A DNA stretch of 64,000 nucleotides from an uncultured Lachnoclostridium sp. GTDB lineage: Bacteria; Bacillota; Clostridia; Lachnospirales; Lachnospiraceae. Location: contig CANBKJ010000003.1 of the NCBI GenBank assembly GCA_947369165.1, positions 1 to 64,000 on the forward strand. The letters run 5' to 3'. The notes below the pieces were generated by a model. That model was given only the letters and a program-made list of their open reading frames with translations. It did no database searches and had not been told where the DNA came from. The position numbers and the translations under genes were made by a program. Positions within the stretch are counted from its first letter, which is position 1. Each line of letters starts with the position of its first letter. This document shows positions 35,957 to 44,400 of this stretch, piece by piece.

Positions 35957-38636
35957 ACCAGGAATTTCCTCTCTTTACTTCTGCGATCAGCGGCACACGG
36001 AGGTCTGCCGCTGCCACCATCTCATGCTCCAGAATCTTCGTCACCTCATCTATTTCCGACTCCTTTGTCTCGATCAGGAGTTCATCGTGTATCTGCAGGA
36101 TCAGACGGGATTCCAGATTCCGTTCCCGAAGTTTCTGGTCTACATGGATCATGGCAATCTTAATAATATCTGCCGCTGTCCCCTGAATTGGCGAATTCAT
36201 GGCGATGCGCTCCCCGAACTGTCTCTGCATAAAATTTTTGGATACAAGCTCTGGGATCGGACGCCGGCGCCCAAACATTGAAGTGACATACCCCTTGCTC
36301 TTTCCCATATCCACCAGGGAATCCATATACTCCTTTACCTTGGGATAAGTATGAAAATAATCTTCAATGTACTGCTCTGCCTGCTTCTTCGTGATATTCA
36401 GGTCTCTGGAAAGCCCAAAGCCGCTGATGCCGTACACGATGCCAAAGTTCACCGCCTTGGCATTTCTTCTCTGGAGTTCCGTCACCTCTTCATAGGGGAC
36501 ATGAAAAACAAGGGCCGCCGTAGTCCGGTGAACATCCGCATTTTCCCGGTATGCCTCGATGAGTCTCTCGTCACCGGACATATGCGCCAGTACCCGGAGC
36601 TCGATCTGAGAGTAGTCGGCATCCAAAAATACACAGCCTTCCTTTGGCACAAATACCTTGCGGATCTGTCTGCCAAGCTCCATCCGGATCGGAATATTCT
36701 GCAGATTGGGTTCGGTACTGCTGAGCCTTCCTGTCGCCGTAATGGTCTGGTTAAAGGTAGAGCGTATCCTTCCATCCAGCTCAATAAAGGCAGACAGCCC
36801 ATCGGCATAGGTAGATTTGAGCTTGGTGAGCTGGCGGTATTCCAGAATCATCTCCACGATGGGGCTCTCAAAACGGAGTTTTTCCAACACCTCTGCCGAG
36901 GTGGAATAACCGGTCTTTGTCTTTTTCCCATAGGGCATCCGCAGCTTCTCAAATAGAATGACACCCAGCTGTTTCGGGGAATTGATATTAAACTCCTCCC
37001 CTGCCAGATCGTAAATCTCCTGCTGCAATACCTCTATGCGCTCCCCGAGTTTGTCTCCGTATTCCCGGAGTGCCTCCCGGCGCACCTGGATCCCCTCCTG
37101 TTCCATATGATAGAGAGTAAATACCAGGGGCATCTCGATCTGCGAGAACAGATCATAAGATTTCATCCTCTTTAACTTCCGGTGCAGGGATTTGCAGGCT
37201 TTGAGATTCACCAGAGCACAGTAACAGCCATACTTCACAAATTCATTCCTGGATCCCTGATAGGAGCGGTACTCGCTCATTTTTCCAAAATGCTGGCTAT
37301 AAGGGGACATCATTATCCCTGCATACTCTGTGGCGATATCTTCCTCCGCAAATCCCTTTTGTACCGGATCTGCAATATAGGCTGCCAGTGCCGTATCAAA
37401 TGCCTGGTCTGCACCGATCTCCGGCAGATAATCCAGCTGACGTTTCAGATCACTGGCGATCAAAAGTACTCCCTGTGACACCAGGCGCCCCAACTGTTCC
37501 CGTACCAGTTCTTCCGTGATCCACTCTCCTCCATGGCAGAACACAACATCCTCCTCAGAGGCGCAGAGCACCACGGCTGCCAGCCTTTTTTCTTCTTCCA
37601 TAAATAAAGACATCTGACCATCCTCACCAGATGTCATATCCTCTTTGTTTTTAAAAATGATCTTTACCGAGATACCGTCTGCCTTCTGACAGCCATCGAT
37701 CACTTTGATAAAATCTTCTTTCTTTTCCACTTCACGGAAATTCTTCTCGATGGACAGGTCGCCGCCGGTATCGCCCTGAAAACGGCTCATCATGGATTTG
37801 AACTCCAGTCTTTGAATCTGCTGATAAGCCTCCTGTGTAAAAATATTTGTGATCCTGCAGTCTGCCGGTTTGATGCCAAGCCGGCAGTCCGTCTTGATCG
37901 TCGCCAGTTTTTTGCTCAGCCGGGCAAGATCTATATTGTTTTTTACCGCCTGTCTGGCGCGGTTTGGCGTAATCTCCTCCACATGTTCAATGGCCTTTTC
38001 TACTGTACCAAACATCGTAAGTATTTTTACCGCCGTCTTCTGTCCCACTCCTGGTACTCCCGGTATATTGTCGGAGGCATCTCCCATAAGTCCCTTCAGA
38101 TCAATGATCTGAGACGGCGTCACTCCATACTCTTCAATGACCTGGGCGCTGTGATAGTCCTCCACCGTTGTTTTGCCGCCCTTTGTCTTCGGAATACGGA
38201 TCTTGATCCGGTCCGTGGCAAGCTGCAGCATATCCCGGTCCCCAGATACCACAGACACCTCAAACCCCTGGGCTTCCCCTGCCCGCGCCATGGTTCCCAG
38301 AATATCATCCGCCTCGATTCCTTCCTGTTCCTTCATGGGAATTCCCATCGCCGCAAGAACCTCTTTGAGAACCGGTATCTGCTCTCTCAGCTCTTCTGCC
38401 ATAGGCTTTCTCGTTCCCTTATAATCCGCATACATCTCATGACGAAAAGTCGGTGCCTTTTTATCAAATGCCACCATCAGATGCGTCGGCGCTTCCTCCT
38501 CCATCATTTTTAAAAGAATATTTAAAAAGCCATAAATCGCATTGGTATGGAGCCCGTCCTTATTAGTCAGTTCCGGCACCCCATAAAAGGCACGGTTCAC
38601 AATGCTGTTTCCATCGATCAAAACCAGTTTGTCCAC
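35943..38636 (-). CDS. polA: DNA polymerase I
   Basis: 897 residues. The 5' nuclease domain (1-290) holds DGNSIVNRAFYG, EADDILG, SGDRDMLQL and GDASDNIPGVPGVGQKTA. A middle domain (about 300-510) has the exonuclease fold but lacks the DTET-type metal ligands, so it is probably not proofreading. The polymerase domain (510-897) has motif A DYSQIELRVLAHMSGD, the O-helix RRNAKAVNFGIVYG and motif C QIHDELLIE. Start is GTG 38636 before DKLVLIDGNS. Operon order is polA-coaE. Confidence 0.96.
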   Translation of the reverse strand: MDKLVLIDGNSIVNRAFYGVPELTNKDGLHTNAIYGFLNILLKMMEEEAPTHLMVAFDKKAPTFRHEMYADYKGTRKPMAEELREQIPVLKEVLAAMGIPMKEQEGIEADDILGTMARAGEAQGFEVSVVSGDRDMLQLATDRIKIRIPKTKGGKTTVEDYHSAQVIEEYGVTPSQIIDLKGLMGDASDNIPGVPGVGQKTAVKILTMFGTVEKAIEHVEEITPNRARQAVKNNIDLARLSKKLATIKTDCRLGIKPADCRITNIFTQEAYQQIQRLEFKSMMSRFQGDTGGDLSIEKNFREVEKKEDFIKVIDGCQKADGISVKIIFKNKEDMTSGEDGQMSLFMEEEKRLAAVVLCASEEDVVFCHGGEWITEELVREQLGRLVSQGVLLIASDLKRQLDYLPEIGADQAFDTALAAYIADPVQKGFAEEDIATEYAGIMMSPYSQHFGKMSEYRSYQGSRNEFVKYGCYCALVNLKACKSLHRKLKRMKSYDLFSQIEMPLVFTLYHMEQEGIQVRREALREYGDKLGERIEVLQQEIYDLAGEEFNINSPKQLGVILFEKLRMPYGKKTKTGYSTSAEVLEKLRFESPIVEMILEYRQLTKLKSTYADGLSAFIELDGRIRSTFNQTITATGRLSSTEPNLQNIPIRMELGRQIRKVFVPKEGCVFLDADYSQIELRVLAHMSGDERLIEAYRENADVHRTTAALVFHVPYEEVTELQRRNAKAVNFGIVYGISGFGLSRDLNITKKQAEQYIEDYFHTYPKVKEYMDSLVDMGKSKGYVTSMFGRRRPIPELVSKNFMQRQFGERIAMNSPIQGTAADIIKIAMIHVDQKLRERNLESRLILQIHDELLIETKESEIDEVTKILEHEMVAAADLRVPLIAEVKRGNSWYEAK

Positions 38637-38708
38637 TGTCTCATCCTCTCTTCCACCCAACTTCCGCACTCTGTCTGTCAGGAATTTCTTTCACCTCAAC
38701 ATTACTAA

Positions 38709-38732
38709 AGAGAGGTATGCTTTGACCTCTCT
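38709..38732 (-). terminator. Hairpin between fakA and polA
   Basis: AGAGAGGT pairs with ACCTCTCT across eight bases. It is followed only by TTAG on the minus strand, so termination would be weak or partial. Confidence 0.4.
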
Positions 38733-38765
38733 GGTCTCCCGGCGCACGCCTCTCCTCTGATCCTC

Positions 38766-40460
38766 TCATTCAACAGAAATAAAGTAATAATAAATCGGCT
38801 GTCCGCCATACTCTACTTCCACTTCGATCTCCTCATATTTCTCACAAACTGCCGCGGCAATCTCCTGGGCTTCCTCTTCGGAACTCTCCGCGCCATAGTA
38901 CAGTGTGATAAGCTCCGTCTCCTCATTCTTAAGGGCATCGATCAAACGGAGTGTCGTCTCCTTTACATCGCTGCCCACCACCTCGATGGTCTTATCACTC
39001 AGGCCCATGATATCCCCCTGTTTGATCTCTTTTCCGTCGATGGAAGTATCACGTACCGCGTAGGTTACCTGCCCCGATCTGATCTGCTGCACCGCCTCCG
39101 TCATGGCTGCCTCATTTTCTTCCGCAGAGTTTCCATCGATATAATTAATCATGGCTGTTATTCCCTGGGGAATGTTCTTCGTCGGGATCACCACGATATG
39201 TTTATCCTCCGTCAAATCCTTGGCCTGATTCGCTGCGAGAACGATATTGGAGTTATTAGGGAAAATGTATATCGTCTCTGCCCGGACCTGGGATATGGCG
39301 TCCAGTAGATCTTCGGTACTCGGATTCATCGTCTGTCCGCCCTCGATCACATAATCTGCCCCAAGCTCCCGGAAAATATTTCCCAATCCCTCACCGACGG
39401 AGACACTGATAAATCCCACCTTCTTCCAGGGAGTTTCCGCCTCGTTTTTCTCCCATGCCTTCGGTGCTGCCTCTGGTGTCGTCCCTGCCGCACTGCCAGA
39501 CTGGATCAGACGCTCATTATGCTCCTCCCGCATGTTATCAATCTTCATGCGGGACAGTTCGCCATAGGTAAGTCCCTTCTGGATCGCAAGTCCCGGATCG
39601 TTTGTATGAACGTGGATCTTCACCAGCTCCTCATCCGCCACACATACGATGGAATCTCCGATGCTCTCCAGATACCCTTTCAGACTCTTTTCATCCTGGG
39701 ATGAAAATTCTTTCTTTAACAAAATAATAAATTCCGTACAATAACCGAATTTGATATCTCCCGTGCTGATTCCATCCACATTTGCACCGTTTGACGTGTT
39801 TTTAATGGCAGGAGTCCCACCTTCTGCTTCATAATGGATCTCTTTTCCGGTAAGCGCATCATAAACACCCTCCAGAATTGTCACAAGACCTTCACCGCCA
39901 GAGTCTACCACTCCTGCCTCTTTGAGCACTGGCAGCATGTCAGGGGTACTGGCCAAAACCACCCGCATCTGCTCAATGACCTGACGCGCAAATTCTACGA
40001 TATCATCACAATTCTTTGCAATTTTACAAGCATGTTCTGCTCCTCCCTTAGCCACCGTGAGGATTGTCCCCTCTTTTGGCTTCATAACCGCCTTATACGC
40101 CGAATCCACTGCCTTTTGAAAGGATTGGGCAAGAATTTTTACATTGATTTCTTTTTCATTTCGGATCACTTTTGTAAGTCCGCGGAGAAGCTGGGAAAGT
40201 ATCACTCCCGAATTTCCTCTGGCACCGCGCAGGGAACCACTGGAGATCGCTCTGCATATCGTCTCCATATCTGGATCCTCGATGGCCAGAACTTCGTTGG
40301 CTGCCGACATGATCGTCATCGTCATATTGGTTCCTGTATCGCCGTCCGGTACCGGAAATACGTTTAAGTCATTTATATATTCCTTTTTAGCCTGAATCGC
40401 TGCCGCTCCCGCCAGAAAACACTTCTTCACCAGCAGCGCATCCATCGTTTTTACTGTCAA
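38766..40460 (-). CDS. fakA: Fatty acid kinase subunit A, DAK/DegV type
   Basis: About 564 residues, the FakA/YloV family that phosphorylates fatty acids presented by a FakB protein. The ATP/dihydroxyacetone-kinase-like domain shows NVFPVPDGDTGTNM and GARGNSGVILSQLLRG; the middle and C-terminal domains match family length. Start is TTG 40460, eight bases after GGAGG; ATG 40445 is the alternative. It is next to asp23, as in other Firmicutes. No fakB is in the window. Confidence 0.9.
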   Translation of the reverse strand: MTVKTMDALLVKKCFLAGAAAIQAKKEYINDLNVFPVPDGDTGTNMTMTIMSAANEVLAIEDPDMETICRAISSGSLRGARGNSGVILSQLLRGLTKVIRNEKEINVKILAQSFQKAVDSAYKAVMKPKEGTILTVAKGGAEHACKIAKNCDDIVEFARQVIEQMRVVLASTPDMLPVLKEAGVVDSGGEGLVTILEGVYDALTGKEIHYEAEGGTPAIKNTSNGANVDGISTGDIKFGYCTEFIILLKKEFSSQDEKSLKGYLESIGDSIVCVADEELVKIHVHTNDPGLAIQKGLTYGELSRMKIDNMREEHNERLIQSGSAAGTTPEAAPKAWEKNEAETPWKKVGFISVSVGEGLGNIFRELGADYVIEGGQTMNPSTEDLLDAISQVRAETIYIFPNNSNIVLAANQAKDLTEDKHIVVIPTKNIPQGITAMINYIDGNSAEENEAAMTEAVQQIRSGQVTYAVRDTSIDGKEIKQGDIMGLSDKTIEVVGSDVKETTLRLIDALKNEETELITLYYGAESSEEEAQEIAAAVCEKYEEIEVEVEYGGQPIYYYFISVE

Positions 40461-40590
40461 TTTTTTGTCCTCCAAATCGTCAATGATACAAGACACTCCC
40501 GTGTTAGTACAACATATATTAAGTAACTGACATTTTCACTTGTCTAATTGGCCAGCTACTGCTAACTGCAGCCACCAAATTTTAGTTGTT

Positions 40591-40947
40591 CTAGTTGACC
40601 ACTCTTACGCCCTCTACACACACAATTATTTTCCCAACTTCCATCCCGGTAAATTCCTCCACTTTATATTTTACATTATCTACCAGGTTCTGTGCCACGG
40701 TCATGATACTTACACCATAGGCAACAATAATATGCATCCCGATATACAACTTGTTTTCCTGTATTTTTACATTTACCCCGTGTCTTATATTATCTCTTTT
40801 TAAAAGCTGGACGATGCCATCTTTCATGCTGACGGATGCCATCCCCACAACGCCAAAGCATTCTACAGCAGCAGAACCAGCGTATTTCGCCAGAACATCT
40901 TCATCCACTACGATCTTTCCCATTTCATTATTTAACTGCCCTCTCAT
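40591..40947 (-). CDS. Asp23/Gls24-family envelope-stress protein
   Basis: 118 residues. GKIVVDEDVLAKYAGSAAVECFGVVGMAS and the later NVKIQENKLYIGMHIIVAYGVSI show the Asp23 fold, small proteins that gather at the membrane and respond to cell-wall stress. ATG 40947 follows GGAGGGTTCAT. It precedes fakA. Its usual neighbour rpmB is about 5.7 kb away, separated by the flagellin gene. Confidence 0.9.
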   Translation of the reverse strand: MRGQLNNEMGKIVVDEDVLAKYAGSAAVECFGVVGMASVSMKDGIVQLLKRDNIRHGVNVKIQENKLYIGMHIIVAYGVSIMTVAQNLVDNVKYKVEEFTGMEVGKIIVCVEGVRVVN

Positions 40948-41056
40948 ATGAACCCTCCAATCAAATTTCAAAATACATTATTACTAGTTTACACCAAAAC
41001 CTCGGAAAAATCAAACCTTTGGAACAAAGATTTTTACCTGCAGAACTTCAAGCACC

Positions 41057-41088
41057 AGCATAGCTCAATGACGCCATTGAGCTATGCT
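41057..41088. repeat. 14-bp perfect hairpin between asp23 and small membrane gene
   Basis: AGCATAGCTCAATG and CATTGAGCTATGCT pair around ACGC. No T-run follows on either strand, so it is not a classic terminator. It lies upstream of both divergent genes. Confidence 0.55.
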
Positions 41089-41169
41089 TCTGTGTAACTA
41101 TTTTTTACACCACGCATAAAATAGAATATGAGTAATTTTATTTTCTAACAACCAGAAAGGAGTCAGTGT

Positions 41170-41310
41170 ATGAAACGTCTTCTTGGATTTATCCTGTTCT
41201 GGCTCGGAATCGGTATGACGATCATGCTTTTTATTACGAATGGTTTCCTCGCCATCATCATCATCATACTATGTCTGGTCATTGGATATAACCTGTTTAC
41301 ATCCTGTTAA
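41170..41310 (+). CDS. 46-residue membrane protein
   Basis: Short open frame with an AAAGGAG box seven bases before the ATG. It encodes MKRLLGFILFWLGIGM then two hydrophobic segments split by a short FITNG turn, ending NLFTSC. The pattern fits a small membrane protein of the kind common in Lachnospiraceae. No function is known. It is the only plus-strand gene between asp23 and the flagellin, whose stop it faces. Confidence 0.7.
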   Translation: MKRLLGFILFWLGIGMTIMLFITNGFLAIIIIILCLVIGYNLFTSC

Positions 41311-41413
41311 GAACATCTTTCTCATTGTAAAACTTTTTTATACATGGTTGCCAGCTTTCGCCCCCATAGAGCTGGCGGTACTCAAAGATCATCAGGGAGT
41401 CAGATCACTAGAA

Positions 41414-44400
41414 TCATTTTAGCAGGGAGAGTACAGACTGGGTATTACGATTTGTCTGGCTCAGAATACTCACTCCCGCCTGCTGTAAAAGTTTTGATTT
41501 TGAATATTGTACCATTTCCGATGCCATATCGGTATCCCGGTCTATGGATTCTGAATTCTGCGTATTTTCAGCGGCAATATCGTCAACCTTGACCGCATAC
41601 CCGAGGCGGTTCTCCATTGCCCCATATCTGCTCCGCACAGAACTCAGATAATTCAATGCCTCATCGATCCTGTCCAGCGCTTTTTCGGCATATTTATGTT
41701 TGCTGATGGTAAGGGAATTAACACCCAGACTCATAGTACTCATACTATATCTTTTCAGTTCTATTCCTTGTCTGGCATTTGCGCCGATCTGAAGCCATTC
41801 GTCAACTGCCTGATCATAGCGTCCTCTGGTCTGATAAAACAATGCTGTTTTCGCCGGTCCCTGAATGTTCTCAATGGTATGCACCCCTAATTTGCTGTAA
41901 GCAAATTTCAGCATATTGCCCGACAGCGAGACTTTCAGACAGGAATCATCTGCTGCATCGGTAATCACCTTATTCAAGGCATCAACAAGCTCTTCGGCAG
42001 TATCGTAGCTTCCTTCTGGAATCTTATATGTATACGTCTTCCCATCCACATCAATGGAAAATTCATTTTCCCCATCTTTCACCTCCACACCGCCGGAAAT
42101 GTCCTTGGTCCCTGTCACATAGGCAGGAATGGGGTCTCCATCTGTCTTATAAAAGATACTGAACAATGCCTTTCCACTCAGGCCATCGATGGCGTAATCC
42201 CCCGGCGTCAGCTCCAGCTGCTTATTCAGATAGAAAAACAGTGCATTTTTGTCATCTGCCCCCTCTGCTCCACTATCATACACACCGACTCCGGCCAGAA
42301 TCATATTATCTGGAAGCCCATTTGCCTTCAATTGTTCGGATAATTTCTCCTGAATTTGTTTTACGAGAGAATCGGAATTATAAGTTCCCGGATCCAGAAC
42401 CATGTTCAGTGTCGTTACTTTACCGTTGACGGTAAGATCTACGTTCAGCTCGTCATTGTCTCCCTTTTGAATCGTAGTATTTTTATTTCTGATGTCCTTA
42501 CGTCCCACGATATATACGTCATCCACCACCAGCTTACCTTCTATATACGCTGCCTTATCATCTTCTTTGCGAAGGGCTGTTCCCATCATGACATTTTCAT
42601 AAAATCCACCATTAATACCATTGATCTCGTATTTCCCATATTTTTTTGACTCGAGGATAATCTGGTCACCAACTTCCACTTTCAGTCCCTCTCCCTTATG
42701 AACCGGATCATTTTCCAGACTGGCATCCAGTTTTTCCTGGAGCATCTTCTGCAGTTCAGCACGGGAAAATGTTCCTTTGTCCAGGTTGATCTCTATATCC
42801 TTTGTACTGCCATAGTGATATCTGTAGGAAAAACGCAGCGTCTTATTCGCATCGGTAATCGTAACAGAGCCCGGCATAACCGTGGGCCTTTTGGTTGTGA
42901 GATTACATTTTTTGGTAGTGTATTTCCTTGTAGTATAATAGGGATCCGAGCGCTCCGGATCATCTCCCTCAGCCTGTAGAACAGCAATTTTATTATATGG
43001 TATAGCGGCAAATTCGGAAGTGGAATTTAAGCCGATACTAATCGTCCCATCCGGGTTTTTCGTCAGACTGGCCTTCACTGTCGGTGTGGTACCATGGATC
43101 GGACCCGATTTTGCACTGGCGCTGATACTCTGACCGCTTCCCCTTGTGGTCGTAGCAAACTTGATTCGGCCTCCGGATGTCGAAACGGAAAAACCAAAGT
43201 CGGCAGGTGTTTTAGCGGTTCCTGTGTCGTTCTGTTTCCAAATTGCCTTATTCAATTCCGCCTGAAGCTGGTCAGCCGTAAAAGTCTTTTCATTGGAGGT
43301 ATCTGTGTTGGTCAGTGTTGCCGTATAAGTATTTCCTCCCATAGTTACTGTAAACTTAGCCGTTCCCGGTGTGGTAGCGCTGGCAGCCTTTGGTATCGTA
43401 ACTGACGACTGGTACATCGTCGCCGTGGCCGGTGATTTGAATATGATACTGCCCGCCGTACCACTGTTGTCTATATCCAGACTGACGCTCCCCGTCCCCG
43501 GCGTATCTCTCTCAAATCGCAGCCCACTTCCATGCGTGCTGACCGTAACCCCTTTGGCAGATAACTTATCATTCAGTTCCTTCTGAATATCGCCCAGACT
43601 GCTATAGGTTTTAGTTGTATCCAGCGAGACGGTCTCCGCCTTTCCATCTATCCGGATCGTAAACTGATTGTTCGAAGAATTAAGGGTAAAGGGATAGGTA
43701 TCGGAATAAATGGAAGAAGTAGTGGTATACCCTTTTGTTTTATTTGTATTGACACTGGCAAGAAAGGATGAGTCACACCCTGTTGTTGTCACCGTTTTCC
43801 CCTCTCCCACAGCAACGGTGGTAAACCTTAAATGACCACTGTTTACGGAAACTTTTACCTGATTTGCCTCCGATGTAACCTCTTTCAGCCTGTCCTCTAT
43901 CTCTTTCGCCAGCCCACTGGCCGTATAACCGGAACCTGTGCTGTTTTTTAGTGTTACTGTATATTTCTTTCCATTGATATTGATGGAAAACTGATTGTTT
44001 GAATTATCGATTTTCGTATAGGAACCCAGAGTTCCACCCAGCTGATGCCACCCCGATGTACCATCCTTGACCTGAGTGGAACCGTCAACTTTTCCGCCTG
44101 TTCCTGCCGCTCCTGAATTGGTGCAGGGACTCTCTTTCCCACTCTCTGTTGTAGCGCTGTTGGTCTTATAGACCGTCTTTCCGCTGTTGGTGGAAGAAGA
44201 ATAATTATTATATGAAGTCACCGGTTTTCCCTTTAGCGCGCTTTCATTCAGAAGCTCTATCACTTTTTCCGGGGTATAGGTCCCCGGCGCTATCGTCACC
44301 GTACGATACTCGCCCCCGATATTCACGTTCAGCTTATTGTTCAGAGACGTAAAGGTAATGTTGCCGGAAGTGTCCGGCTTGATCGGCAGCAGGGTAATGC

